DNA of 64,000 nt from Caldicellulosiruptor morganii (GCF_026810225.1 NZ_CP113865.1:349001-413000), one strand, 5' to 3'; numbered from the stretch's first letter, positions 45,324-54,858 are shown. A program made the numbers and translations. Notes: generated from the letters alone by a model not told the origin.

Positions 45324-46034
45324 ATGAATGACAAGATTATAGGAATAATTGGAGGTATGGGACCAGAAGCGACCGCAGATTTATTTATGAAAATAATACA
45401 AAAAACAAAGGTGGAAAAGGATCAAGATCATTTTAGAATTATAATAGATAACAACCCTAAAATACCAGATAGAACAAAGGCAATATTATATGGTGGGGAA
45501 AGTCCAGTAGAAGAGCTTATAAAAACTGCAAAAAACCTTGAAAAAGCAGGTGTTGATGTTGCTTGCATTCCATGCATGACATCCCATTATTTCATACAAG
45601 AAATACAAAAGAGCGTATCATACCCAATAATAAATGCCTTTGAGGTAGTAAGAAAACATATAATTAAGCATTATCCAAATGTTAAAAAAATTGGGGTTTT
45701 AGCAACTACAGGTACTGTAAAAATGGGTATGTATGAAAAATATCTTGAGTTTGCAAAGGTTATATATCCTTCATCAACAATTCAAGAGGAGAAGGTGATG
45801 GAGGCGATATATGGAGAGAAGGGAATAAAAAGAGGTGTTAAAAATGAAATACCATTAAATTTATTGAGGGATGCAGCAAAACATCTGATTTCTCAAGGAG
45901 CAGAGCTTATAATACTTGGATGTACTGAAATAGGGTTAGTATTAAAACAAGAACACGTTGAGGTTCCTGTGATTGATCCGATGGATGTTTTGGCAGATGA
46001 ACTCATAAAGTACCACCCAGGTGAAGGTGAATAG
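45324..46034 (+). CDS. Aspartate/glutamate racemase family protein
   Basis: 236 residues of the cofactor-independent two-cysteine racemases: IIGIIGGMGPEATADLFMKI at the N-terminus, first cysteine in CIPCMTSHYF and second in ILGCTEIGLVL. The GGMGPEAT start is characteristic of aspartate racemases rather than MurI. The usual CNTAH around the first cysteine is CMTSH here, a small change that may affect substrate. ATG 45324 after AAGAAGGG is used rather than the upstream in-frame ATG 45294. It would supply a D-amino acid, probably D-Asp, to the ligases encoded upstream. Confidence 0.85.
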   Translation: MNDKIIGIIGGMGPEATADLFMKIIQKTKVEKDQDHFRIIIDNNPKIPDRTKAILYGGESPVEELIKTAKNLEKAGVDVACIPCMTSHYFIQEIQKSVSYPIINAFEVVRKHIIKHYPNVKKIGVLATTGTVKMGMYEKYLEFAKVIYPSSTIQEEKVMEAIYGEKGIKRGVKNEIPLNLLRDAAKHLISQGAELIILGCTEIGLVLKQEHVEVPVIDPMDVLADELIKYHPGEGE

Positions 46035-46166
46035 AACCATTTTTATCCATATATAGGGGACATCTTAAAAATTATATAATCTATAAATTGTTTAGTTATT
46101 GGCAAATGTGTATTAAAGTTTTTTTCGAATTGCCTAAAAAATGCAATTTTAAATTAAGTACTTCAA

Positions 46167-46199
46167 TTTTTGATAGCTTATTTCATAAACTATCAAAAA
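46167..46199. repeat. 10-bp inverted repeat after the cassette
   Basis: TTTTTGATAG (46167-46176) and CTATCAAAAA (46190-46199). A weak stem without a following T-run; may be a poor terminator or an IS end. Confidence 0.4.
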
Positions 46200-46223
46200 A
46201 CGACAACACATTGTAGCAACAAT

Positions 46224-46308
46224 CCCCATCTTAATTGTGATAAAATACAATTGAGATGGGGTGATTTTTGTGGACAAATATATACTAATGAAGGAAGTAG
46301 AAAAATTA
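46224..46308 (+). pseudogene. 5' fragment of another gene cut by the ISL3 element
   Basis: A leader hairpin (CCCCATCT...AGATGGGG with inner AATTGT/ACAATT, 46224-46261) is followed by a GTG start at 46270 with GGGGTG before it, reading VDKYILMKEVEKL and then running into the ISL3 end at 46309. It looks like the start of a transposase gene, but only 13 codons remain and the rest is not found beyond the element. Confidence 0.45.
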
Positions 46309-47699
46309 GGCTCTTTGTCAAGTAGTGGGGTGGGTATTCTGAATGCCCACCTTTTTAGTTTTTTCAAGCATACATTAAATGTTATACATACCTATTATAG
46401 GTAAGCTACTGCAAAAAACCAATACCACACCCGCCCACTCATATAGTGGGTTTTTAAATATTCAAACTTTTCAACTTATCTACCACAACTGTACAAAATC
46501 CTCTTCCTGAATCTCTCAAAATTCCTGTATCCAAATCCATTCCTTTTTAGTACCTTTATTTTGTTGTTAAAACCCTCTGTCATACTATTAGTATACGGAA
46601 CATCAAATGCATTTACTATCTCAGAAAACCAGCTCCTAAAAACCTTTACACATCTCATAAATTCAGAAAGTCCACTTTGCTCTGCTTTCTCTATCCACTT
46701 TTTTAGTTTAAGTTTCGCTTCTTCAGAATTACTGCTCTTTAACACTCTCTTAAATTCTTCTTTGAGTTGATGGGCTTTCCTCAAATCTTGGCTGCAGAAA
46801 AACATTACTTCTAATTCTTCTCTTTGCTCAGGTTCAAGTTCTTCATAACTCTTCAATAATAACTTCCTGCTCCTTTTAAAATACTTCCTCAAATTACTTC
46901 CTAATTCCTTTTGTACCCTTTTCCTCACATTTTCTAAAGCCCAATAAACGTATCGGGTAAAATGAAATTTGTCTATCACTATTTTAGCATTTTTAAAATA
47001 CGTTTTTGCTACCTCTACAAATGGTCTCCACATATCACAGATAAAATATTTTACTTTATCTCTACCTTTCAGCCTCTTAAAATACTCAATTAAAATATTT
47101 TGCTTTCTATCTCTCAAAATCTCGATTATTTGCCCTTTTACAGGATCTACAATTATACATTGATATTTTGCTCCACCTGCATTACCTTTAAACTCGTCTA
47201 CACATATTGCTTCAGAAGAAAACTCATCTAGAGTTTGACCTGGGTTTACTTTATCAAACAATCTCATAACTGTTGTCACTGAAACATTTGTGTGTTTTGC
47301 TATTTCTTTCATACTTGTTAAACTTCCAAGTTGACTTATAATATATGCTGCAAGTCTATTTGTCATCCTTTGAGATTTGCCTAAAAAACTTATGTGTTCA
47401 AAAAACTTCTTCCCACATGCTTTGCAGACATATCTTCTCTTTCTTATAATCAAATATGTTTTCTTGCCCATTATAGGTACGTCTTTTACCTTCTGTGTGT
47501 GATAATCATGTACCTTACTTGTAATATTACCACATTTAGGACATTTGTGGGGCTTTTGTTCCTGACTTATGTGAAGTTCTATTTCACTTTCATTCTCATT
47601 CATTTGGTGAAGAATAATATCTTTAGATTTTAAAAGTTCAGTGATATAATTAGATTTGATTTTTCCCTTTTCCCCCACCCCAATATTTATTATAGAGCC
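46309..47699 (-). mobile_element. ISL3-family insertion sequence
   Basis: About 1391 bases. The ends are imperfect inverted repeats: GGCTCTTTGTCAAGTAGTGG at 46309 and, reading inward from 47699, GGCTCTATAATAAATATTGG, both continuing into GGGTGGG. GGCTCT ends are typical of ISL3. One intact transposase is present on the minus strand. No 8-bp target duplication is visible; the left flank is a cut gene and the right flank is the tmRNA terminator. Confidence 0.85.
46476..47678 (-). CDS. ISL3-family transposase
   Basis: About 400 residues: N-terminal zinc ribbon (HKCPKCGNITSKVHDYHTQK and CKACGKKFFE), helix-turn-helix (SMKEIAKHTNVSVTTVMRLF), DDE catalytic domain with ICVDEFKGNAGGAKYQCII, FICDMWRPFVEVAKTYF and the C-terminal NSMTEGFNNKIKVLKRNGFG. 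Length and motifs are complete, so it may be active. The open frame extends past the element's end, but the start must lie inside it; GTG 47678 is the first plausible codon, though its ribosome site is unclear. Confidence 0.88.
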   Translation of the reverse strand: MGEKGKIKSNYITELLKSKDIILHQMNENESEIELHISQEQKPHKCPKCGNITSKVHDYHTQKVKDVPIMGKKTYLIIRKRRYVCKACGKKFFEHISFLGKSQRMTNRLAAYIISQLGSLTSMKEIAKHTNVSVTTVMRLFDKVNPGQTLDEFSSEAICVDEFKGNAGGAKYQCIIVDPVKGQIIEILRDRKQNILIEYFKRLKGRDKVKYFICDMWRPFVEVAKTYFKNAKIVIDKFHFTRYVYWALENVRKRVQKELGSNLRKYFKRSRKLLLKSYEELEPEQREELEVMFFCSQDLRKAHQLKEEFKRVLKSSNSEEAKLKLKKWIEKAEQSGLSEFMRCVKVFRSWFSEIVNAFDVPYTNSMTEGFNNKIKVLKRNGFGYRNFERFRKRILYSCGR

Positions 47700-47702
47700 A
47701 CC

Positions 47703-47734
47703 AAACAAAAAAGCCCTGATTTCTCAAGGCTTTT
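47703..47734 (-). terminator. Terminator of the tmRNA transcript
   Basis: On the minus strand: AAAGCC-tTGA-gaaa-TCAg-GGCTTTTTTG, then GTTTGG. It lies immediately outside the ISL3 element. Confidence 0.85.
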
Positions 47735-47763
47735 ATTCATTGTATCATTGTGTTGTTCAAATT

Positions 47764-48129
47764 TGGTGGAGGCGGGGGGATTTGAACCCCCGTCCGAAGG
47801 CATCGAACCCCAAACTTCTCCGGGTGCAGTCAGTGTACTTAAACTCTCGGGAAGAAAACGCCCACTGACAGGCTTTTTCTTCCCCAGCCTGAGATTGGTC
47901 CCAAAAGTAAGGCTCAGGCCACCTTACTTTCGGTGCCCCACGTGGGTTGGCGCCCGACTCGGAGGTCGTGGGCACCTCCGGCGGACGTTAGCTGCGCTTT
48001 AGGCAGCTAAAGCGAGTTCAGCTTTGTCTGCAGTTATTTTTCTTCCCGGTTTTTTATAGTGGCACCGAGAAAACCACTACCCGCTATTTGGAATCCGACT
48101 GCCCCCGTCGAATTCCAAAACACGCCCCC
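47764..48129 (-). ncRNA. ssrA: Transfer-messenger RNA
   Basis: 366 nt. The 5' end GGGGGCG pairs with CGCCUCC before the encoded CCA; the T-arm reads GGGGGTTCAAATCCCCC. The tag frame at 48031-47999 encodes ADKAELALAA followed by TAA. Pseudoknot-forming GC-rich segments follow. tmRNA frees stalled ribosomes and tags the product for degradation. The 5' end lies only 14 bases after the smpB stop, so both probably share a transcript and the RNA is processed. Confidence 0.97.
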
Positions 48130-48143
48130 TACTTTTGTTATTT

Positions 48144-48626
48144 TTATCTTAGATATTCTTTCATCTTCTTTTTTATCTCAAGTTCGGCGTCTCTTTTTGC
48201 GATTGCCTCACGCTTGTCGTAAAGTTTTTTACCTTTTGCAACTGCAAGCTCTACTTTTATTTTACCTCTTTTGATGTAAATCTTCAATGGGATTAAAGTG
48301 TAACCCTTTTGCTGAACATAACCTGCAAGCCTGTTTATCTCATGCCTGTGCAAAAGAAGTCTTCTATCTCTCATAGGATCAACATTGAAGATGTTGCCTT
48401 TTTCATAGGGGCTTATGTGCATGTTGTAAAGAAAAACTTCTCCGTCTTCAACCCTTGCAAAGCTATCTTTTAAATTTACATGACCAAGGCGCACAGACTT
48501 TACTTCAGTGCCTTTTAGTTCAATTCCTGCTTCGATTGTCTCTTCAATAAAGTAATCATGATATGCTTTGCGGTTTGTTGCAATGACTTTTATATCATCT
48601 TGTTTGCTTTGATTTTTCTGGGACAT
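48144..48626 (-). CDS. smpB: SsrA-binding protein
   Basis: 160 residues with the SmpB fold and conserved segments [60 protein letters not shown] and the basic C-terminal tail [16 protein letters not shown]. It binds the tRNA-like part of tmRNA and places it in the ribosomal A site. The tmRNA gene follows directly, which confirms the assignment. Confidence 0.96.
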   Translation of the reverse strand: MSQKNQSKQDDIKVIATNRKAYHDYFIEETIEAGIELKGTEVKSVRLGHVNLKDSFARVEDGEVFLYNMHISPYEKGNIFNVDPMRDRRLLLHRHEINRLAGYVQQKGYTLIPLKIYIKRGKIKVELAVAKGKKLYDKREAIAKRDAELEIKKKMKEYLR

Positions 48627-48769
48627 AGCACCTTCAGCTCCTGCAAATTATTTCTGTATGGCAACATTTTATTATAATACGATTTTGTTCAAAAATCAAT
48701 ACTTTGTTTTGCCATCTCCTCGAACAGGTGTAAAGATATTTAACAAAGCGAAAGAGTGTGCAAGAACTT

Positions 48770-51700
48770 TCATCCCAAAATTTCCATTATCTCCTCTTTT
48801 GTAAGCTTTGTTGCAAATGCCTGGTTTGCTTCAATTAAACTGTCAAATAAATCTTTCTTTTTTTGCTGCAGCTGAAGTATTTTTTCCTCTATTGAATTTT
48901 TTGCTATAATCTTGAACGACTGGACAACATTTTTCTGACCCAGCCTGTGTGCTCTTGCTGTTGCCTGACTTTCAACGGCAGGATTCCACCATGCATCAAA
49001 ATGAATAACAACGTCCGCGCCGGTTATGTTAAGTCCAAATCCACCAGCCTTTAGTGAAAGAAGGAAGACTTTTCTCTCACCGCTATTAAACCTGTTTACC
49101 ATCTCAACTCTGTCTTCGGCTTTTGTTGCACCATCTAAATAGAAGTATTCGATTTTTTCTTTATCAAGCACCTTCTGGATAATAGATAGCATTGATGTCC
49201 ACTGTGAATATATAATTACCCTGTGCCCGCTTTCTATACTGTCTTGCAAAAGCTCTTTCAGTGCTTCCAGCTTGCCCGAGCCACCTTTGTAATCTTCAAA
49301 GACAAGCTTCGGATGGCAGCAAATCTGTCTCAGTCTTGTTAGCAACGAGAGTATTTTTATTTGACTCTTTTCAAATCCCACAGAGTCTATTTCTTTTTCA
49401 ATTTCCTCCTTAGCTGAAGCTAAAAACTGTTTGTATATTTTTTCCTGTTCAGGGTTCATTGCAACCTGTACTGTTGTTTCTATTAGCTCCGGAAGTTCAT
49501 TTAACACATCCTGCTTTACTCTTCTTAAAACAAACGGTTTTATGAGCTTTTTCAGTTTTTCCAGAGCAATATTATTTCCATTGTAAATTGGTGTCATAAA
49601 ACGGTCAATAAATTTATCTGCACTTCCAAAATATCCAGGAAGTATAAAGTCAAAGATTGACCACAGCTCCATAAGATTATTTTCTATTGGTGTACCTGTC
49701 AGTGCAAATTTGGAATCTGCAGAGATTTCTTTTACCGCCAGCTTTATCTGGGATGAAGGATTTTTAATGTACTGTGCTTCATCTAGGATACATACACTAA
49801 AATAAATATCCCTGTAAAGTTCCACATCTTTTCTGAAAAGAGCATATGATGTAATTACAATATCATACTCTGGTATCTTTTCTATGGCTTTTTTGCGCTT
49901 TGCAGGTGTTGAGTCAATGATTAAAGCTTTCAAGCCTGGAGCAAATTTATCAATCTCCTGTTTCCAGTTATAAATGAGCGATGTTGGCACAATAATAAGC
50001 ACCGGTTTATTTATTTTTTGCCTGTTGGCAAGAATAAATCCAAGAACCTGAACTGTTTTGCCAAGCCCCATATCGTCAGCCAGAATCCCACCAAGACCAT
50101 TTTCATATAAAGATGATAACCATTTTATTCCAATTTTTTGATATTCTCTTAACACATCCTGAAGCTCAAGCGGAATCTGGATATCTATTTCTTTTATATT
50201 TTCTATCTTTTCAATAATACTTTTAACGCTTTCTATTCCTTTTGTTTGAATTCCACTTTCATCCAGAAGTTTTGTTATTGCCACTGCTTCGGGCAAAGAT
50301 AGTCTGGCTTTTTCTTTTATAACCTGTCCTATGTCGGATGCAGACTCTATAAACGAGGATAGCTTTCTTATCTTTGGATTTTCAAAAATCAAAATAGAAC
50401 CATCTTTGAGTTTGTAATATTTTTTCTTTTTCTTGATTGCATCAAGGATATTTTTCAATTCTGTGCTGTCAAGCTCATCGCTTTCAAACCAGAAGTCAAC
50501 AGAGTATCCGGAGTGTTTGAAACAGGGAATGATTTTTATATCTTTTTTTATCTTCAATTTCTTAAAATCTTCAGAATAGTAGACATCAGCTATTTTTTGA
50601 ACCTGCAATATTCCTTCAGATAAAAATTCCATGAACATATCCGGATCAACACATTCATATTCAAATTCTTCATCAGATTCTATTTCATAAAACCCGTGAG
50701 CAAATAAAATGCTCTGAAGCTGAAATAAACCGAGATAATCAAACAGTGGAACCTTTTTTGTCTTTGAAGCAGTATCAAGCATTTCATCCATTCCACCGAT
50801 TTTTGCAACAAACCTTTCGTTTTCAATCTCCAAGTATAGTTTGGGTTTGATAACATGGTCTTCCAGTATAAATTTTTTGAGTGCCGGGTCTATTTCCAAT
50901 TCAAAATGTTGTTTCAAATATAAGTAGTATTTATTAATAAAGTCAAGAAAGTTTTCAAGTGTAAAAGGTATAAATTTTATGTGTATTTTTGTGAAATTTT
51001 TATCGATTGTTCTGTTTGTCTCTTCTACCTTTTTTATAATTGTAGAAATTATTCTCTGTTCTGGTGTCAGTTTATAAAGAATACCGTTTGAGATAAAAAA
51101 GCTCCCATCGCTGTATACTAATTTTCGGTTTTTAATATCTATTAAATCAGTGTAGAGCCTTATCTGATTGTCTTCAAATTTGAAAGCAATTTTGGGTTTT
51201 ACCTGTGCAGAAAGATTTATTTTTACTTTGTCAGAAAGGTAATAGTTTGCCAAAAATGAGTCAATTGCAATAAAAATCTCTTCATTGTCAAAGATTTCAA
51301 TTATTTCATTTGCAATTTTTGCAGGAATGAATAAAGTGCTTTTTTCCTCACCCGGGTTGGTAATTTCAATGTATTTTGCAAGAAGTTCTAAAAGCTTCTT
51401 ATCTTTTTCACTGAAAAAGTGATAAGAGGGATTGAATACAAAATATTTGCCAAACTCCACAGGCAGTTTTTGTTCATATGCTCTCAAAAATTCCGGTATA
51501 TCCGAAATTACATAGTCTCTGTTTATATTTGAAGCTTTTATCTTGAGTTTAAGTGATACTATGTCTTTCTCGGAAGAACCAAAGTATTTTTCAAGAAATA
51601 CATTTGGAGTTTCTTTTTTAAAGTTATTGAGTGTATATTGAATAATATTTTCTTCCATATTGCCTGATATATATTCATAAAGATGGGAAAACATAGATGT

Positions 51701-52189
51701 TTGGCTGTAAGAATTCTTGCTGATTATTTCTTTTAAAATCTGATTCATTTTTTCCTGAATATTTTCAAAACTATCCAAAACATATTTTCCATCTGCAAAA
51801 GCCTTCAGAACAGCAATTGTGTGGCGGCAGAAGTCTTCAGCCTGAACAAAGTCTTCGATGTCAAGTCCTTCTTCATCAAAAATAACATCTTCAAAGCTGC
51901 AAGTGCACATTGCAAGTATATCTATATTCTTAATTTCAACGTTACCAAAAAAATCCTGAGGCATGTATGGAGGCAATTCAAAGCTTATAGAAATTAAAAA
52001 ATGGTTTTTGCCCTCTGATACATATGCAAAAATTAAACTTTTTTCTTTATCATAATGAATGTCTTCTTGTTTGATTTTTCGCGCAAGATCAATTCCCTTT
52101 TCAAAAGCTTTTCTGTTTTTTGCTAAGTACGCAAGCTCTGACTCTGTGAGAAACTGGACTATTGTTTGATAATCAAGCTGAGCTGACAT
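48770..52189 (-). CDS. SNF2-family helicase with SWIM zinc finger
   Basis: 1139 residues. An N-terminal SWIM motif CxC...CxH (AMCTCSFEDV and DFCRHTIAVL, about residues 110-150), a long bacterial SNF2-associated region of about 500 residues, then the SNF2 ATPase: LADDMGLGKTVQVLGF (motif I, near 715), LDEAQYIKN (II), ALTGTPIENNLMELW (III), IYSQWTSML (IV), LLSLKAGGFGLNITGADVV (V) and ATARAHRLGQ (VI). Bacterial proteins of this kind (HepA/RapA-like) remodel nucleoprotein or RNA polymerase complexes; some are parts of defence systems, but no partner gene is seen here. ATG 52189 with AGGATGTG upstream; TTG 52192 is an alternative. Confidence 0.9.
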   Translation of the reverse strand: MSAQLDYQTIVQFLTESELAYLAKNRKAFEKGIDLARKIKQEDIHYDKEKSLIFAYVSEGKNHFLISISFELPPYMPQDFFGNVEIKNIDILAMCTCSFEDVIFDEEGLDIEDFVQAEDFCRHTIAVLKAFADGKYVLDSFENIQEKMNQILKEIISKNSYSQTSMFSHLYEYISGNMEENIIQYTLNNFKKETPNVFLEKYFGSSEKDIVSLKLKIKASNINRDYVISDIPEFLRAYEQKLPVEFGKYFVFNPSYHFFSEKDKKLLELLAKYIEITNPGEEKSTLFIPAKIANEIIEIFDNEEIFIAIDSFLANYYLSDKVKINLSAQVKPKIAFKFEDNQIRLYTDLIDIKNRKLVYSDGSFFISNGILYKLTPEQRIISTIIKKVEETNRTIDKNFTKIHIKFIPFTLENFLDFINKYYLYLKQHFELEIDPALKKFILEDHVIKPKLYLEIENERFVAKIGGMDEMLDTASKTKKVPLFDYLGLFQLQSILFAHGFYEIESDEEFEYECVDPDMFMEFLSEGILQVQKIADVYYSEDFKKLKIKKDIKIIPCFKHSGYSVDFWFESDELDSTELKNILDAIKKKKKYYKLKDGSILIFENPKIRKLSSFIESASDIGQVIKEKARLSLPEAVAITKLLDESGIQTKGIESVKSIIEKIENIKEIDIQIPLELQDVLREYQKIGIKWLSSLYENGLGGILADDMGLGKTVQVLGFILANRQKINKPVLIIVPTSLIYNWKQEIDKFAPGLKALIIDSTPAKRKKAIEKIPEYDIVITSYALFRKDVELYRDIYFSVCILDEAQYIKNPSSQIKLAVKEISADSKFALTGTPIENNLMELWSIFDFILPGYFGSADKFIDRFMTPIYNGNNIALEKLKKLIKPFVLRRVKQDVLNELPELIETTVQVAMNPEQEKIYKQFLASAKEEIEKEIDSVGFEKSQIKILSLLTRLRQICCHPKLVFEDYKGGSGKLEALKELLQDSIESGHRVIIYSQWTSMLSIIQKVLDKEKIEYFYLDGATKAEDRVEMVNRFNSGERKVFLLSLKAGGFGLNITGADVVIHFDAWWNPAVESQATARAHRLGQKNVVQSFKIIAKNSIEEKILQLQQKKKDLFDSLIEANQAFATKLTKEEIMEILG

Positions 52190-52340
52190 CAATTTTCACA
52201 TCCTTTTTTTGGGTGGTTCGAAAATATAAAAACTTTCTCTCAATTAATTTTATCAAAAAATAAGGTGTATTCAATAACCCGGATTAATAGATATAGATAA
52301 AAATAAATTTCCAGTTGGTTTAAAAAAGTTGCATTTGATA

Positions 52341-54083
52341 TTACAAATTCATATCAATTATTTGCACAGAGCACAGATGATAGTAAAGCCCTTTTTTAGA
52401 AAACAGCTCTTCATGTGTACCTGTTTCCACAATCTCTCCATCTTTCAAAACGATAATCTTATCTGCCTTTTTTACAGTGGACAGTCTGTGTGCAATGATT
52501 AAAATTGTCCTTGTTCCTGCAAGGTTGTTTATTGCTTTTTGAATCTCATTTTCAGTCTCTGTGTCAACAGATGAGGTTGCCTCATCTAAGATGAGTATTG
52601 GTGCATTTTTTAAAACAGCTCTTGCAATTGCAAGGCGCTGCTTTTGACCTCCGGAAAGCTTTACTCCTCTTTCACCGATTACTGTGTAGTAGCCCTGTGG
52701 AAGGTTTTGAATAAAGTCGTGCGCACATGCAATTTTTGCAGCCTGGATTATCTCATCCATGGTAGCATTTTCTTTACCGTATGCTATGTTTTGAGCAACA
52801 ATGCCATTGAACAAAAACACATCCTGCATTACCATGCTGATATTTTCATGCAGGGATTTTAAAGTGACATCCCTTATATCAATATCATCAATTTTAATAG
52901 CACCCGAGTCTGGGTCATAAAAGCGGTTTAAAAGATACATGATGGTAGTTTTTCCAACACCGGTAGGTCCAACAAACGCAACCATCTGCCCGGGTTTTAT
53001 CTCAAATGAGATATTTTTTAAAACCTGAACCTCCGGGTTGTAGGAAAAGGAGACGTTTTCGAATGTAATTTTGCCTTTAACATTCTTTAGCTCCATAGCA
53101 CCTGGCTTTTCTTTTATCTGTGGCTCTGTTTGCAAAATCTCAAAAACTCTCTCGGCACCCGCTAAAGCCTGCTGAACGTTTTCAATAACCTGGGAAAGCT
53201 GGGTCACTGGCTGATAGAACATGCTAAGATACAGAATAAATCCAACAATGTCTTGCACGGGGACTTTTCCGCCAAGAGCCATAAGTCCACCAACTGAAAC
53301 TACTATCACTGTCCCAACAGAGCTTAGAAAGCTCACAGTTGGATGAAACACTGCCGAGAGCTTGAGCGCACTCAAAAGTGCGTTGATGTGTCTGTAAACC
53401 TTTTCTTTTATTTTTGCAAGTTCCTTTTCCTGCTTGTTAAAAATCTGTATTTCACGAATACCGGAGAGATTGTCCTGCAGGTCAGCATTCAAGTCTGCCA
53501 GTGCTCTTTGGGCTTCTCTGAAGTTTGGCAAAATCTTCTTTGCAAAAACTGTGCCGCTCAAAACCAAAAATGGTATGGGAATTAAAGATAGCGCAGCAAG
53601 CACAGGGTTTATTATAAAAAGGATGCACGCAACACCGAGGATTATAAGAGAATTTGTAAACAGGTCTGGCACCGCATGGGCAATCAGAACTTCAAAGTTT
53701 GCGGTATCGTTTACAACCCTTGACATGAGCTGCCCTGTCTGTTTGTCCACAAAATATCCAAAAGAAAGCCTTTGTAGCTTGTCATAAACTAAGGTTCTCA
53801 TATAAGCAACCAGATTCCATGCCGCATAGTGTGAAAGATAGCTATTTAAAAACTGAAACACAATCCTTAAAATATAAGATAAAATCAGTATTAAAGAAAT
53901 GTTAATTATCATCCTTTTTGCATCTGGGTACTTGCTAATATTTGTGATTATTCCTGTCAGGTCTCTCACAAGCCATGGTCCAAGAAGGTTTAGTGCTGTG
54001 ATTGCAAGCATGCTGATACCAGAGATAACAAGATACTTCCAGTACGGTCTTGCTATTTTAACAAGTTTTATCAAATACCCCAT
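52341..54083 (-). CDS. ABC transporter, ABCB/MsbA-type half exporter
   Basis: 580 residues: six membrane helices (about 1-310) fused to an ATPase domain with Walker A GPTGVGKTT, signature KLSGGQKQRLAIA, Walker B PILILDEATSSVD and switch His in IIAHRLST. As a single half-transporter it should form a homodimer. Family members export lipids, drugs or peptides; cargo unknown. A 22-base gap separates it from the upstream cas6, so the two could share a transcript although no link in function is known. Confidence 0.9.
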   Translation of the reverse strand: MGYLIKLVKIARPYWKYLVISGISMLAITALNLLGPWLVRDLTGIITNISKYPDAKRMIINISLILILSYILRIVFQFLNSYLSHYAAWNLVAYMRTLVYDKLQRLSFGYFVDKQTGQLMSRVVNDTANFEVLIAHAVPDLFTNSLIILGVACILFIINPVLAALSLIPIPFLVLSGTVFAKKILPNFREAQRALADLNADLQDNLSGIREIQIFNKQEKELAKIKEKVYRHINALLSALKLSAVFHPTVSFLSSVGTVIVVSVGGLMALGGKVPVQDIVGFILYLSMFYQPVTQLSQVIENVQQALAGAERVFEILQTEPQIKEKPGAMELKNVKGKITFENVSFSYNPEVQVLKNISFEIKPGQMVAFVGPTGVGKTTIMYLLNRFYDPDSGAIKIDDIDIRDVTLKSLHENISMVMQDVFLFNGIVAQNIAYGKENATMDEIIQAAKIACAHDFIQNLPQGYYTVIGERGVKLSGGQKQRLAIARAVLKNAPILILDEATSSVDTETENEIQKAINNLAGTRTILIIAHRLSTVKKADKIIVLKDGEIVETGTHEELFSKKGLYYHLCSVQIIDMNL

Positions 54084-54105
54084 TCAATCATCTCCCTAAA
54101 AAAAC

Positions 54106-54858
54106 TTACTCAATAATTTCAAAAAGCCCGAATCCCTGAGAATTTTTTGAACCAAGTCCGCAGTAGTATGCAACTTCCATTATTTTTGGGTCTGCCTCAA
54201 TTGCGTAAAAACCAAGCCAGCCTTTTACAGGCGTCTTTTTAAAAAGCATGGGTTTAAAGTGAATTTTTTCTTCAATCTTCAGTGGCTTTAAATCAAATAT
54301 GAAGTTTTTTTCATCAAAGTCTTTTATTAAAAGTTTGCATTTTTTCATCAGGTTTTGAGAGATGAGGTTATAAAACTCATCCTCAAAAGGAGTAAAAAAG
54401 TGTTTGTATTCTGAACCTTCCTTTCTGATTGTTTTATATGCACACATGGGAGATAGCATTTTTATTTTGTGAAAACCTGAGAATTTTGGCTTTTTAAGTA
54501 TGGTGGCAGATGTCACCTGCAGTATATTATCTTTTAGAAGAATTTTGTTTTTCTTCAAAAGTCCAGTTGAAAACTTTGTGATAAAATCCTCAACAGGTGA
54601 GGAGACTGTAAGTGAAACCTTTTTGTCAAAGACTATCTTTTTGTTTGCATCATCACCAGCAATTTTAAATGGTCCTTCTAAGCGAGAAAATGAAAAGAGC
54701 TTGAAGTTTTTCAAATCAACTTCATAACCCTTATCATGTAAAAATGTAGCATAGATTTTATCGTCAATAGTATTGTATATCATGGACTGAACAAAGTAGT
54801 TGTAATGGATGGGAAGTTCTACTGGGTTTTGTGATTCAAACTCTACTTTTATTCTCAT
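54106..54858 (-). CDS. cas6: CRISPR-associated endoribonuclease Cas6 (orphan)
   Basis: 250 residues with two ferredoxin-like halves and the diagnostic C-terminal glycine-rich loop GLGSKNSQGFGLFEI. The N-terminal PIHYNYFVQSMIYNTI contains a His suited to be the catalytic residue. Cas6 cuts repeat RNA to make guide RNAs. The frame reaches 54909, but ATG 54858 with AAGAGGG before it gives the usual start (MRIKVEFES). No repeat array or other cas gene lies within the window, so this is an orphan here and must serve an array elsewhere, if active. Confidence 0.88.
   Translation of the reverse strand: MRIKVEFESQNPVELPIHYNYFVQSMIYNTIDDKIYATFLHDKGYEVDLKNFKLFSFSRLEGPFKIAGDDANKKIVFDKKVSLTVSSPVEDFITKFSTGLLKKNKILLKDNILQVTSATILKKPKFSGFHKIKMLSPMCAYKTIRKEGSEYKHFFTPFEDEFYNLISQNLMKKCKLLIKDFDEKNFIFDLKPLKIEEKIHFKPMLFKKTPVKGWLGFYAIEADPKIMEVAYYCGLGSKNSQGFGLFEIIE

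Noticed and set aside
47678-47708. Transposase start upstream of GTG 47678
   Set aside because: The frame extends beyond the ISL3 end at 47699, so an upstream start would lie outside the element.
47674-47868. Short plus-strand frames around 47.7-48.0 kb
   Set aside because: They overlie the tmRNA and its terminator and are explained by the RNA.
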